Numbered from the stretch's first letter, positions 42,559 through 51,711 are shown. The stretch: 64,000 nucleotides of DNA from Actinomadura xylanilytica (GCF_030283145.1 NZ_JASNWE010000005.1:372001-436000), one strand, 5' to 3'. Numbers and translations: made by a program. Notes: a model not told the origin generated them from the sequence alone.

Positions 42559-42989
42559 ACGCGACGATCGAGCGGACGGTGTGGATCCAGGCGCCGCCCG
42601 AGACGGTCTGGCGGTTCTTCACCGACCCCGCGCGGCTGGCGCACTGGTGGGGACAAGCCGAGGCCGACGCCCGGCCCGGCGGCGCCCTGAGGGTGTCAAT
42701 GCCGGACGGGCCGCGCCCGGTGATGCGCGGGGAGTTCGTGGAGCTCCTCCCGCACGAGCGGATCGTCTTCACCTTCGGCTGGGAGCCGATGCCGGAAGCG
42801 CCTGCCATCCCGCCCGGAGCGTCACGGGTGGAGGTGACCCTAACGCCCGCGGACGGCGGGACGAGTCTCACGCTCCGTCACAGCGGCCTCCCGCTCCCGC
42901 TCGAAGGTGAGACCGGTGACGGGTGGACGGGCCTGCTGCGGCGGCTGAGGGAACGGGCGGGGCCGGTCGGGCCACAGCCGCCCGCGTGA
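42555..42989 (+). CDS. SRPBCC / AHSA1-domain protein
   Basis: The 144-aa protein is translationally coupled to the ArsR gene. The pattern is IERTVWIQAPPETVWRFFTD, then ARLAHWWGQ, RGEFVELLPHERIVFTFGW and the strand TSLTLRHSGLP, clear AHSA1. The C-terminal helix is shortened and Pro-rich. ArsR plus AHSA1 is a recurrent pair in actinobacteria with no proven biochemical role. Confidence 0.88.
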   Translation: MNATIERTVWIQAPPETVWRFFTDPARLAHWWGQAEADARPGGALRVSMPDGPRPVMRGEFVELLPHERIVFTFGWEPMPEAPAIPPGASRVEVTLTPADGGTSLTLRHSGLPLPLEGETGDGWTGLLRRLRERAGPVGPQPPA

Positions 42990-43128
42990 CGGCCGCGCCC
43001 ATCCCGCACTCGGCCGGCTCGGCCGGCTCGGCCGACCGGCGCGGCGCCGGGTCCTTCCGCCACCGCTCGTGCTCTGACGCAAGCCCGCAGGAGGCGGCGT
43101 CCCGACGCCGGGGACACCACCTCCCTGA

Positions 43129-44046
43129 TCAGCCGCCGAGACCGCCCAGGAGATCCTTGACCGCTTGGACGACGGCGTCGGGACGGCGGAAGATGACGGA
43201 GGCGTGCCCGGCATCGCCGACAACGCGGTTCTCGCCGTGCGGAACCGATGCGGCCAGCGCGGTGTAGAGCCGCGTCTTGGCTTCGGCCTCCTGGAGGAGG
43301 AGCGACCTGGGAATGCCCTGGGTCACCGCCTCCTTGAAGGGGTCGATGGCCGTGGCGGTGAGCGCGATCAGCGGGATGTCGGGCATCGGTCCCGCAGTGC
43401 GCACCTCGTCGTGGAGCCGGTCGCGGTTGGCCGCCTCCTGACCGCCGATCCTCAGCCATTCCGGGCTGACGTGACGTTCGATCAGCGGCGCGCGGATCTC
43501 CTCCGGCCAGTCGGCCATCTCCCGCGCGAACAGGTCGCGGTAGAACTGGACGATCTCGTCCGGCAGCTCGTCGGGCAACGCCTCGCCGGGGTCCCATGCC
43601 TGGTACAGCTCGTTCAGTTCCCGGGGCATGCAGGAGTCGTAGTCCTCGTGCTCGGTCTCCACCAGGACCAGACCCGCCACCTCGCCGGGGAAACGCTGCG
43701 CGTAGTGGCGTGCGTAAAGGCCGCCGAGTGAGTGACCGACCAGCAGGTAGGGGGCGGGCACGCCGGCGACCCGCAGTGCCTCGCGCAGTTCGTCGGTGAC
43801 CTGGGCGCAGGTGCGCGGCAGCTCGACCCGGTCGCTCCACCCCGTCCCGCCCCGGTCGTAGATCACGCTCGTGGTGAGCTCGGCGACTCGCCGGTGGACG
43901 ATATAGCCGTCCATGCCGGACGAGCCGGCCCCGGGGAGGAACACCACCGCCGGGCTCCCGCTGCCCGATCGGTGGAGCAGCAGCCTCCGGCCCCCGACCT
44001 CGTGGTGCCGTCCCACCGGCGGGATCGCCCCGGTCATTTGATGCAT
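43129..44046 (-). CDS. Alpha/beta hydrolase
   Basis: This 305-aa hydrolase has the oxyanion-loop VVFLPGAGSSGMDGY, the YDRGGTGWSD segment and the nucleophile elbow LLVGHSLGGLYARHYA with Ser near 118. A lid region with acidic helices follows (DEIVQFYRDLFAREMADWP), and the catalytic His is in GDAGHASVIFRRPDAV near the C-terminus. Esterase or lipase activity is expected. It is divergent from a winged-helix regulator that probably controls it. Confidence 0.9.
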   Translation of the reverse strand: MHQMTGAIPPVGRHHEVGGRRLLLHRSGSGSPAVVFLPGAGSSGMDGYIVHRRVAELTTSVIYDRGGTGWSDRVELPRTCAQVTDELREALRVAGVPAPYLLVGHSLGGLYARHYAQRFPGEVAGLVLVETEHEDYDSCMPRELNELYQAWDPGEALPDELPDEIVQFYRDLFAREMADWPEEIRAPLIERHVSPEWLRIGGQEAANRDRLHDEVRTAGPMPDIPLIALTATAIDPFKEAVTQGIPRSLLLQEAEAKTRLYTALAASVPHGENRVVGDAGHASVIFRRPDAVVQAVKDLLGGLGG

Positions 44047-44080
44047 CCCTGACTCCTTGTCCGCCGATCGCATTCCCAAC

Positions 44081-44107
44081 TTTGGAAACAGTACCAAATA
44101 TGGAAAC
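44081..44107. promoter_or_regulatory. Operator-like repeats between hydrolase and HTH genes
   Basis: The heptamer TGGAAAC occurs twice (44083-44089 and 44101-44107), 18 bp apart, and TTTGG-N8-CCAAA forms a dyad at 44081-44098. The 69-bp AT-rich divergent gap is the likely binding site for the adjacent regulator. Confidence 0.4.
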
Positions 44108-44115
44108 GTAAGGGC

Positions 44116-44700
44116 ATGGACACCCTTGAACTGCTCCTGCACCCGGTGCGGCTGCGCATCGTGCACGCCTTGTCCGGCGGAGGCACCCGCACGACCTCCG
44201 ACCTGTGCGCCTGCCTGCCCGACGTCCCCAAGACCACCGTGTACCGGCACGTCGGCCTGCTGGCCGAGGCGGAAGTGCTGGAAGTCGCCGGCGAGCAGCG
44301 CGTGCACGGCGCCGTCGAACGCCACTACCGGCTGCGCCGCGAGCAGGCGGTGATCGACGCCGACACGGCCGCGTCCATGTCCCTGGACGACCACCGCCAG
44401 GGCTTCACCGCCGCCATGGCCGCCCTGCACGCCGAGTTCAACGGCTACCTCGACCGGGACGGAGCCGACCCCACCGCCGACTCGGTGAGCTACCGGCAGG
44501 GCACCTTCTGGCTCAGCCCCGACGAGCTCGCCGAGATGATCGAGGCGCTCCGCGGCGTGTTCGCCGCCCGGAGGGGCAACCGGCCCGCGCCTGGCCGCAC
44601 CCCCCATCTGCTGAGCCTGATCCTGTTCCCGACGAATGAACCGGGAGCCGGTGCGGATGGACCGGAGGGGGCGGCCATGCCGGGGGCGGACGGTCGTTGA
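44116..44700 (+). CDS. Winged-helix (ArsR/TrmB-like) regulator with C-terminal extension
   Basis: The 194-aa product starts MDTLELLLHPVRLRIVHALS and has the HTH LCACLPDVPKTTVYRHVGLL and wing EQRVHGAVERHYRL. Residues 75-160 form a helical region (MSLDDHRQGFTAAMAALHAE; SPDELAEMIEALRGVFAARR) characteristic of a family of actinobacterial HTH proteins with a dimerisation or effector domain. No ribosome site is visible, so leaderless translation is possible. It faces the alpha/beta hydrolase gene. Confidence 0.8.
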   Translation: MDTLELLLHPVRLRIVHALSGGGTRTTSDLCACLPDVPKTTVYRHVGLLAEAEVLEVAGEQRVHGAVERHYRLRREQAVIDADTAASMSLDDHRQGFTAAMAALHAEFNGYLDRDGADPTADSVSYRQGTFWLSPDELAEMIEALRGVFAARRGNRPAPGRTPHLLSLILFPTNEPGAGADGPEGAAMPGADGR

Positions 44701-44877
44701 CGATGCTCTCCACACCAGGCTGGAGGCCAGAACCGCTCAGGAGTTCGCGCACAGGCCGCGATGTCCGTTCGAGGAGGATCATGGAAGACCAGACGCAGCA
44801 GGAGCAGGCCGGCCCCGGATGCGGGCGCGCATTGATCTGCGCGAAGGGACGGGCCGAGCGGTGAGGCCCGCGGTCCG

Positions 44878-45633
44878 CTAGGACGTCTGGTCCGCGAGCC
44901 AGGTGTCGAAGGTGGTCGGCATGATGCGGGCGCCGTCGCCGGGCAGCATCACGTTGCCGGCCATCACCGGGCTGAACATCGCCGTCCACGTCGGCACGAG
45001 CTTCACGGCACGGCCGCGCGCCTCGTTGGTGCGCCGGGCCATGTCCACCAGGTCCTGCCGTTCGGGCCCGGCGACGTCGGCGTAATGCCCCCGCGGCTCG
45101 CCCACCGCGACCTCGGCGAGGACGGCCGCCACGTCCGCCGGCGCGACCGGCTGCACGAGCAGCGGCGGGATCGTGGCGACGCCGTCCTGCTCGGTCCAGC
45201 CCGCCACCATCGCCGCGAAGTCGTGGAACTGGGTGGCCGGGACGATCGTCCACGGCACCGGTCCCTCGGCCACGAGGCGCTCCTGCTCCCGCTTGCCGGC
45301 GTGGTGCGCGTTGCCGTCGACGTGAGCGATCCCGGCGATCCCGACGATCGACAGCAGCACATGGTGGCGGACCCCGGCCCGCTCCTCGGCGGCGAGCAGG
45401 TTCCGGGTGGCGGTGCCCAGGTACGCCACCGTCCCGGCCACGTCGGACGCCGCCGCGTTGGTCGCGTCGATCACCGCCTCGACGCCCGACAGGGCGCCGT
45501 CGAGCCCGTCGCCGGTCGACAGGTCCACGCCGAGCGAACGGCTGATGCGCACGACGTCGTGCCCGTCCCGTTCGAGGGCGGTGACGGTGAGGGCCCCGAT
45601 GTTCCCGGTCGCGCCGGCGACGGCAAGTCTCAT
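44878..45633 (-). CDS. NmrA-like NAD(P)-binding SDR-family protein
   Basis: The 251-aa atypical SDR has an N-terminal Rossmann motif VAGATGNIGALTV and shows SIVGIAGIAHVDGNAHHAGK with the KREQERLVAEGPVPWTIVPA stretch of NAD(P)H-binding NmrA/azoreductase-like proteins. The start at 45633 has GGAGAG six bases upstream; a slightly earlier ATG is in frame. It diverges from an Rrf2-type regulator at 45718. A redox-sensing regulator controlling an NAD(P)-binding protein would fit. Confidence 0.85.
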   Translation of the reverse strand: MRLAVAGATGNIGALTVTALERDGHDVVRISRSLGVDLSTGDGLDGALSGVEAVIDATNAAASDVAGTVAYLGTATRNLLAAEERAGVRHHVLLSIVGIAGIAHVDGNAHHAGKREQERLVAEGPVPWTIVPATQFHDFAAMVAGWTEQDGVATIPPLLVQPVAPADVAAVLAEVAVGEPRGHYADVAGPERQDLVDMARRTNEARGRAVKLVPTWTAMFSPVMAGNVMLPGDGARIMPTTFDTWLADQTS

Positions 45634-45663
45634 GACGATCTCTCCTCGTATCACGGTGTCGTA

Positions 45664-45692
45664 CGGACAGTATCAAGGACTAAAAAGGTCCG
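45664..45692. promoter_or_regulatory. Candidate Rrf2 operator
   Basis: CGGAC (45664-45668) and GTCCG (45688-45692) flank an AT-rich centre, with an inner GGAC/GTCC pair. The site lies between the divergent NmrA-like and Rrf2 genes, immediately upstream of the Rrf2 GTG. Confidence 0.3.
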
Positions 45693-45717
45693 CAATGTCT
45701 GCGATAGGCTGTGTGCC

Positions 45718-46191
45718 GTGAAGCTGCCTGTGAGCACCGAATGGGTCCTGCACTGCACCACGACGCTGGCACAGCTCGACCCGGGGACCACCGCCTCGGC
45801 GGCGCAGCTCGCCCAGTACTTCGACCTCCCGGCGGCCTACCTCGCCAAGCAGTTGCAGGCGCTCACCAGAGCCGGCCTGCTGGCCGCGACCACGGGCCCA
45901 CGGGGAGGCTTCCGGCTCGCGCGGCCCACCTCCGAGATCACGCTCCTGGAGATCGTCGAGGCCGTCGCCGGCGCGTCCCCGCCGTACGAATGCCGCGAGA
46001 TCCGCCAGCAAGGACGCGGGGCGCTGCCCCCCGAAGACTGCCAACGCACTTGCGTCCTCGCCGAGAAGATGGCCGACGCGCACGAGGCGTGGCGGAGCAG
46101 CCTCGCCGGGGTCACCCTCGCCGACGTCCTCGCCACGCTGCCCGCGTCGGTGCCGTCCCGCACCCGACGGCGCCTGGCGGCGACGACGTAG
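45718..46191 (+). CDS. Rrf2-family transcriptional regulator
   Basis: This 157-aa winged-helix protein has AQLAQYFDLPAAYLAKQLQA as the HTH and TTGPRGGFRLARPTSEITL as the wing, typical Rrf2. Three cysteines lie in the effector segment (ECREIRQQ, EDCQRTC), the positions that hold an iron-sulfur cluster in IscR, NsrR and RsrR. It may therefore sense redox state, nitric oxide or electrophiles. GTG start chosen at the beginning of homology. It ends five bases before the convergent TetR gene. Confidence 0.87.
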   Translation: MKLPVSTEWVLHCTTTLAQLDPGTTASAAQLAQYFDLPAAYLAKQLQALTRAGLLAATTGPRGGFRLARPTSEITLLEIVEAVAGASPPYECREIRQQGRGALPPEDCQRTCVLAEKMADAHEAWRSSLAGVTLADVLATLPASVPSRTRRRLAATT

Positions 46192-46196
46192 CCCGT

Positions 46197-46784
46197 TCAG
46201 TCGCGTTCGAGCTGGGCGTGCATCATCTCGACCCAGGTCTCGACCAACGCGTCGTCGGAGACGCCGATCGGGTCGGAGTCGAGCAGGACGGGGAGCAGCC
46301 GGGAGGAGAGCAGTGCGCCGAGGCCCACGGCGGCGACGGCGGTCGCCTTCTCCTCGGCGAGCCCCGCGCCGTCGCGCAGCCAGCCCGCGAAGCCGGTGTA
46401 GGTCGCGCCGATGAGCTGCTGGACCGCGCCCCCGACCAGTTCCGGACGGGCACGGGCCTCGGAGGCGATGATCCGCAGCAGCTCGGTCTCGTTGTCCAGC
46501 TCGGCCAGGGCATAGCGGGCGGTCAGGGTCAGCTCGGTCCGCAGGTCGCCGACCCCGGCGAAGACGCGGCGGAGGTCGCGCAGGGCGGCGACCCGTCCGA
46601 GGTGCCGTTCGATCCCGGCCGCCAGCACCGCCTCCTTGCTGCGGAAGTGGTGGTAGATGCCGCCCGCCCCCGGGGTCAGCCCGGCCGCCTTCTCGATCTG
46701 AACCACGCTGGTTCCCTTGTAGCCGTTGCGGCCGAACAGCTCCATCGCCGCGTCGACGATGCGGTCACGGGTTGACGTCGTCAT
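46197..46784 (-). CDS. TetR-family transcriptional regulator
   Basis: The 195-aa protein has the HTH at the N-terminus: TRDRIVDAAMELFGRNGYKG followed by TSVVQIEKAAGLTPGAGGIY and HHFRSKEAVLAAGIERHL. The helical C-terminal ligand domain resembles the C_ subfamily controlling lipid or drug genes. It diverges from the ABC1 kinase-P450 operon across a 52-bp AT-rich gap and is the probable repressor of that pair. Confidence 0.9.
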   Translation of the reverse strand: MTTSTRDRIVDAAMELFGRNGYKGTSVVQIEKAAGLTPGAGGIYHHFRSKEAVLAAGIERHLGRVAALRDLRRVFAGVGDLRTELTLTARYALAELDNETELLRIIASEARARPELVGGAVQQLIGATYTGFAGWLRDGAGLAEEKATAVAAVGLGALLSSRLLPVLLDSDPIGVSDDALVETWVEMMHAQLERD

Positions 46785-46836
46785 GCTCCTAAGTAAACAC
46801 TGAGGAAACCAAAGAAGCTACTTCCGGGGGTCTGGG

Positions 46837-48222
46837 ATGGCTGAGCATGACATCAGGAGCGGGCGCGTGGCCCGGACGGCGCCGCTGGTCGGCCTGGCGG
46901 GCCGCACGGCGGGGGAGGCGGTCGTGGCCTCGCTGCGCAAGCGGGTGCGCGGCGCCGACACCGCGGAGTTCCATGCGCGGGCGGCCGAACGGTACGCCGA
47001 GCGGCTGGGGCGCTCCAAGGGGGTGCTGATGAAGGCCGGCCAGATCATGTCCTTCGTCGGCTTCACGGTGGAGGGCGAGAACCAGTCGATCTACCAGCGG
47101 GCCCTGGCCCGCCTCCAGGACGACGCCCCGCCGATGCCGCCGGAGATGGCGGCTGCCATGGTGGAGGCCGAACTGGGGGCGCCGCCGCAGGAGGTGTTCG
47201 CCGAGTTCGAGCCCGAGCCGATCGCCGCCGCCTCGATCGGCCAGGTGCACCGCGCCACCACCCGCGACGGCCGCCGGGTCGCGGTCAAGGTCCAGTACCC
47301 GGGCGTCGAGGAGGCGATCCGGGCCGACCTCGCCAACACCGAGCTGATCGCCACCTTCTTCCAGATGGGCCGGGGCCTGCTGCCGGGGATGACCCGGATG
47401 GACGTCCGGGCGGTGGCCAAGGAGGTCTCCGAACGGATCGGCGAGGAGATCGACTACCGGGCCGAGGCCCGCAACCAGCGCGAGTTCGCCGGCCACTACC
47501 GGGGCCACCCGTTCATCCGCATCCCCGAGATCGTCCCGGAGCTGTCCGGGCGGCGGGTGCTGACCATGGACCTGGTCGACGGGATGCGCCACCGCGAGGC
47601 GCTCGGCGCCGGCCAGGAGCTCAAGGACCGCTGGGGCGAGGCGGTGTTCCGCTTCTACATCGGCGGGATCCGCCGGCTCGGCCTGTTCCACGCCGACCCG
47701 CACCCCGGCAACTTCCTCTTCCACGACGACGGGACGGTGACCTTCCTGGACTTCGGCTGCGTCAAGCGCTTCCAGCCGGAGCAGGTCCGCTTCATGACGG
47801 CCGTCGCCGAGGCGACGGTCACGGGCGATGCCGAGACCCTGCTGCGCCTTCATTACGACGAGGGCGTCCTGGACCGCGACGACCCGCCGCCCGCCGATCA
47901 GGTCCTCGGCTGGTGGACCTCGACCCTTTACGCCTGGACCCGGCCGCAGCCGTTCACTTACACCCCCGAAACCGACGCGGTCGCCACCCGGGGCGAGTTC
48001 GGCCTCACCGGCCCGTACGGCGAGTTCATCAGGAAGTGGCGGATGGACCCGGCGATGACGACGCTGACCCGGATCCAGCTCGGCATGTCGGCCGTCCTGA
48101 GCCAGTTCCGCGCCACCGCCGACTGGGAGCGGATCCGGCAGGAGTGGGACTGGGACGGGCCGCCCGCGACGCCGATGGGCGAGCTCGACAAGGAGTTCTG
48201 GGGAGGCGTCCGTGTGCGCTGA
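46837..48222 (+). CDS. ABC1/UbiB (ADCK) atypical kinase family protein
   Basis: This 461-aa canonical ABC1 protein has KAGQIMSF (KxGQ), EPIAAASIGQVHRA (Ala-rich loop), VAVKVQYPGV, the catalytic loop FHADPHPGNFLF and metal motif VTFLDFGCVKRF, all intact. Such proteins are ATP-dependent factors in quinone and lipid metabolism. The last 11 bp overlap the start of a cytochrome P450 gene, so the two are made together and may act on the same hydrophobic molecule. A divergent TetR gene is the likely regulator. Confidence 0.93.
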   Translation: MAEHDIRSGRVARTAPLVGLAGRTAGEAVVASLRKRVRGADTAEFHARAAERYAERLGRSKGVLMKAGQIMSFVGFTVEGENQSIYQRALARLQDDAPPMPPEMAAAMVEAELGAPPQEVFAEFEPEPIAAASIGQVHRATTRDGRRVAVKVQYPGVEEAIRADLANTELIATFFQMGRGLLPGMTRMDVRAVAKEVSERIGEEIDYRAEARNQREFAGHYRGHPFIRIPEIVPELSGRRVLTMDLVDGMRHREALGAGQELKDRWGEAVFRFYIGGIRRLGLFHADPHPGNFLFHDDGTVTFLDFGCVKRFQPEQVRFMTAVAEATVTGDAETLLRLHYDEGVLDRDDPPPADQVLGWWTSTLYAWTRPQPFTYTPETDAVATRGEFGLTGPYGEFIRKWRMDPAMTTLTRIQLGMSAVLSQFRATADWERIRQEWDWDGPPATPMGELDKEFWGGVRVR

Positions 48223-49288
48223 ACCCGTCCGCTGGGACGAGCCGTCGGCCACCTGGCTGGTGTCCGGGCACGAGGAGGCCGCGGCGGTGCTGCGCGGCGT
48301 CGGCTGGAGCAGCAGTCCCGCGCTCAGGCCGGACGCCCCCGCCGAGCTCCGCGAGATGCCGCCCGGCAACCTGCTGTTCTCCGACCCGCCCGACCACACC
48401 CGGATGCGCAGGCTGCTCAGCCCCGCCTTCACCCCGCGGGCGGTCGAGTCGCTCCGTCCCCGGATCGTGGAGATCGTCGAGGCCGTGCTGACCGGGCTGG
48501 ACGACGAGACCGACCTGCTGCGGGAGGTCGCCCACCTGATCCCCGTCGCCGTCATCGCCGAGCTGCTGGACGTGGGCGAGGACGGCGCCGAGCTGCTGCT
48601 GGAGCTCACCCCGCCGCTGGTCCGCCTGCTGGAGCCGGACGCCGACGGCGACGCGATCGTGGCCGGCACGGCCGCCACGACGGACCTGGCCATGTTCCTC
48701 GCGCCGCTGATCGCCGAACGGCGCAAGCGGCCCGGCGCCGACTTCATCAGCGCGATGCTGGCGGTGCCGGACGGACTGACGGAGGCCGAGGTCGCCGCCA
48801 CCTGCGTCCTGCTGCTGACCGCGGGACACGAGACCACCGCCGGCCTCATCGCCGGCTCCGTCCTCGCCCTGCTCGGCGATCCCGGCCAGATCCCGCTCCT
48901 GCTGGCAGACCCGGCCCGCGCGGTCGAGGAGCTGCTCCGGGTCGAAGGCCCCATCAAGCGCGTCGTCCGCGTCGCCGTGACCGGGCATGAGCTGTCCGGC
49001 CGGCGGATCGAGGCGGGCCAGACCGTGCAGGTCCTCCTCCAGGACGTCAACCGGGCGCAGGGCCCGCTGGACCTGTCCCGGGACCCGCTGCCCCACCTGG
49101 CCTTCGGCAGCGGGATCCACTACTGCCTCGGCCAGGCGCTGGCGCGCATGGAGGCCGTCGAGACGCTCCCGCGCCTCTTCACCGACTTCCCCGGAATGAG
49201 CCTGACGGGCCACCGCCGGCGCGACTCCCTCACCTTCCACGCCCTCGACGAGCTCCACGTGGCGGGACTGCACCGAAAGCCGACCTGA
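48212..49288 (+). CDS. Cytochrome P450
   Basis: The 358-aa class I bacterial P450 is slightly short because its N-terminus lacks the first ~30 residues usual in CYP families. The I-helix oxygen-binding motif AGHETT is near residue 203, the K-helix ExxR is in AVEELLRVEGP, and the heme ligand Cys305 is in HLAFGSGIHYCLGQALAR. GTG start overlaps the ABC1 stop by 11 bp with GGAGG upstream. No ferredoxin gene is adjacent. The substrate is unknown; a hydrophobic compound is suggested by the ABC1 neighbour. Confidence 0.9.
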   Translation: MCAEPVRWDEPSATWLVSGHEEAAAVLRGVGWSSSPALRPDAPAELREMPPGNLLFSDPPDHTRMRRLLSPAFTPRAVESLRPRIVEIVEAVLTGLDDETDLLREVAHLIPVAVIAELLDVGEDGAELLLELTPPLVRLLEPDADGDAIVAGTAATTDLAMFLAPLIAERRKRPGADFISAMLAVPDGLTEAEVAATCVLLLTAGHETTAGLIAGSVLALLGDPGQIPLLLADPARAVEELLRVEGPIKRVVRVAVTGHELSGRRIEAGQTVQVLLQDVNRAQGPLDLSRDPLPHLAFGSGIHYCLGQALARMEAVETLPRLFTDFPGMSLTGHRRRDSLTFHALDELHVAGLHRKPT

Positions 49289-49390
49289 TTCGACCACCGA
49301 CACGGTCGTGCGCACTCGCCCTCTGACCTGGTGCGCTACGCGTCCGCCGCGCCGCCGCCAACACAGGCCGTTGACGGCGGCCGGCGGCTT

Positions 49391-49894
49391 CTACCCGCCG
49401 AGGACGTCGGCGGGGTCGCCGGTGTACCAGGCGGTCTCGATGTGGACGCGGTGCATGACCCAGTGCGCTCCGTCCCGTGCGAGGTCGAGGGTGTAGCGGT
49501 TGGTGAGCAGGGCGTGCCGGTCGTGGTCGGCCCTGAGCAGGTACTTGGCCTGCACCATCGCGGTGAACCGGGCGGTGTCGCCGTCCACCTGGACGCGGGG
49601 GTTGGTGACCACGTGGGTGGTGTCGACGCGGTCGATGATCAGGCCCAGGAGCAGGTTCACGATCGTGTCGCGGCCGATCATCAGTGGGCTGTACGCCCCC
49701 CATTTGGCCGCCGCCGAGCGGGAATCCAGCTCCGCATCGGCCGCGAGCGCCGAGGCGAGCAACTGCCTGTCCTGGAGGTCCAGTCCCTGAGCGAACCGGT
49801 ACAGCGCGTCGACGACCTCTTCTCGGTCTTTCAGCTCGCAGGCGATGGCCGCCGCGTCTCGGGCGGGCAATGCCTGGTCCCTGGTCAGATGCAT
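49391..49894 (-). CDS. SnoaL-like (NTF2-fold) protein
   Basis: The 167-aa product has a leading helix and EVVDALYRFAQGLDLQDRQL, the standard first helix of SnoaL_4-type polyketide cyclase-like proteins. SPLMIGRDTIVNLLLGLI and a beta sheet (TTHVVTNPRVQVDGDTARFT; HWVMHRVHIETAWYTGD) follow. ATG at 49894 begins the homology. Proteins of this subfamily are often hydroxylase small subunits or dehydratases; its partner is not evident. Confidence 0.8.
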   Translation of the reverse strand: MHLTRDQALPARDAAAIACELKDREEVVDALYRFAQGLDLQDRQLLASALAADAELDSRSAAAKWGAYSPLMIGRDTIVNLLLGLIIDRVDTTHVVTNPRVQVDGDTARFTAMVQAKYLLRADHDRHALLTNRYTLDLARDGAHWVMHRVHIETAWYTGDPADVLGG

Positions 49895-50034
49895 CGTCCT
49901 CCTACGGGTTCGTCGTGACGGGCCGGTCGGCGAGGCGCCCGATGCCGGTCTGGACGGAATCGGGCCCTCGCGGGGGTCTCGGCCGAGCTTGCGCCGAGAC
50001 CGCCGCGTGCCGATCATCTGCCACTCTCACCCGC

Positions 50035-50688
50035 TCAGGCGATGGCCTCCTGACCGTCGTGCACCACGAACTCGCCGGTGCCGGTGGTGGCGAAGCCGGT
50101 CTGGCGCAGGGTGAGCGAGACCGCTCCCGACCCCCCGTCCAGCACCTCCGATTCGGTGATCCGGTAGGTCGCCGGGACGGCGCCGCCGGCGAACAGGCGC
50201 TTGCCGTCCCCGACCACGACGGGAACCTGGAGCAACCGGTAGATGTCGACGAGCCCGGCGTCGTGCAGGCTGCGCACCAGCTGCCAGCTGCCGTGCACCT
50301 GCAACTCACCGCCCGGCTGCTCCTTGAGCCCGCGGACCTGCTCCACGATGTCGCCGCGCAGCACCGTGGTGTCCCCCCAGGCCGCATCGGCGTCGGCCAG
50401 GGTGTCGCTGACGACGTACTTCTTCCAGGTGTTGAGGGCGGTGGCCACGATGTTGTCGGGCTCGGTCACCTGCGACCAGTAGGTGCGCATCATCTCGAAG
50501 GTGCTGCGCCCCAGCAGGAAGGCATCGGCCCGGCGGAACCACTCGCCGACGGGGGCCAGCTGGCCGGCGTCGCTCTGGGGCACGAGCCAGCCCCCGCGCT
50601 CGAAGCCGTTGCTGCGATCCTCCTCGACCCCGCCCGGGCCCTGCATGACGCCGTCGAGGCTGACGAAGGTGTTGACGCTGATCTCCAT
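50035..50688 (-). CDS. Dihydrofolate-reductase-like (RibD C-terminal domain) protein
   Basis: The 217-aa product of the DHFR/RibD-C superfamily has SVNTFVSLDGVMQGPGG at the N-terminus, AFLLGRSTFEMMRTYW, KKYVVSDTL, LKEQPGGELQVHGSWQLVRS and LLQVPVVVGDGKRLF. These proteins are NADPH-binding reductases, usually of unknown substrate. GAAGG precedes the ATG at 50688. It diverges from a LysR gene at 50824, the probable regulator. Confidence 0.88.
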   Translation of the reverse strand: MEISVNTFVSLDGVMQGPGGVEEDRSNGFERGGWLVPQSDAGQLAPVGEWFRRADAFLLGRSTFEMMRTYWSQVTEPDNIVATALNTWKKYVVSDTLADADAAWGDTTVLRGDIVEQVRGLKEQPGGELQVHGSWQLVRSLHDAGLVDIYRLLQVPVVVGDGKRLFAGGAVPATYRITESEVLDGGSGAVSLTLRQTGFATTGTGEFVVHDGQEAIA

Positions 50689-50823
50689 GACTTCCTTCTC
50701 CTGAGTGATCCACATCGCGGCGTGTGCTGGAAGTGGGCCAGATCAGGATGTAATGCGGCAGAAAACGCAACAAGGGGTGATAATGGAACGGTCATTTAGT
50801 CACGTTCAACGATGGGGAGCGCG

Positions 50824-51711
50824 GTGCTCGAACGTCTTGAGCTCGAGGCGTTCTTGACGCTGGCCGAGGAGCTGCACTTCGGGCGCACTGCCGAGCGCCT
50901 GCACGTGAGCACCGGCAGGATCAGTCAGACGATCAAGAAGCTGGAACGTCAGATCGGGGCGCCGCTGTTCGAGCGCACCAGCCGCAAGGTGGCCCTCACC
51001 GCGATAGGGCGGCAGCTTCACGAGGATCTGCGCCAGGCCCATCAGCAGATGGAAGCCGGACTGGAACGGGCCGTCAACATGGCCGGCAGCATCCACGGCA
51101 CGCTGCGGGTCGGCTACTCGGCCCCGTGGAACGGCAACCTGATGATCAAGGCCGCCGACGCCTTCCACTCCCGCCACCCCGAGTGCGACGTCCACATCCG
51201 GGAGGTACAGCTCCACGACCCCCTCGGCCCGCTGCGGACCGGCGCACTCGACCTTCAGATCAGCGAGTTCCCCATCGACGAACCCGACATCGTCGCCGGC
51301 CCCGTCGTCTCCCACGAACCCCGCGCGCTCATAGTCCCAGCGGACCATCCGCTCGCCCGACGCGATTCGGTCTCCCTCGAAGACCTCGCCTCCACCCCAC
51401 TGGTGACCATCGCCGGCGCCATCCCGCAGTACTGGCTCGACCAGCACTACCCGCACTACACCCCCGCAGGCCGCCCCATTACGCACGGCCCGGCCGCCAC
51501 CTACTGGCAGGAAGTACTCTCCCTCGTCGCCCTGGGCAAGGGCGTCTCACCCACGTGCTTCCGCGCCGCCCAGTACTACAGCCGCTCCGACCTCGTCTTC
51601 CTCCCCATCAGCGACGCACCGCCCATCGTGTACGGCCTGGTCTGGCCGTCCGACAGGGAGAACTCCCGGACCCGCGCCTTCGTTCAAAGTCTCAGCGAAC
51701 TCACAGGCTGA
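50824..51711 (+). CDS. LysR-family transcriptional regulator
   Basis: The 295-aa regulator has the HTH LELEAFLTLAEELHFGRTAE with STGRISQTIKKLERQIGAPL and a standard effector domain (LRVGYSAPWNGNLMIKAADA; GPVVSHEPRALIVPADHPLA). GTG at 50824 with GGGGAG four bases upstream is preferred over the in-frame ATG at 50812. It diverges from the DHFR-like gene across an AT-rich gap (50689-50823). Confidence 0.88.
   Translation: MLERLELEAFLTLAEELHFGRTAERLHVSTGRISQTIKKLERQIGAPLFERTSRKVALTAIGRQLHEDLRQAHQQMEAGLERAVNMAGSIHGTLRVGYSAPWNGNLMIKAADAFHSRHPECDVHIREVQLHDPLGPLRTGALDLQISEFPIDEPDIVAGPVVSHEPRALIVPADHPLARRDSVSLEDLASTPLVTIAGAIPQYWLDQHYPHYTPAGRPITHGPAATYWQEVLSLVALGKGVSPTCFRAAQYYSRSDLVFLPISDAPPIVYGLVWPSDRENSRTRAFVQSLSELTG

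Noticed and set aside
44701..44877. Possible small coding region downstream of the winged-helix gene
   Set aside because: Frame is Arg/Pro-rich without start signal or homology; treated as intergenic.
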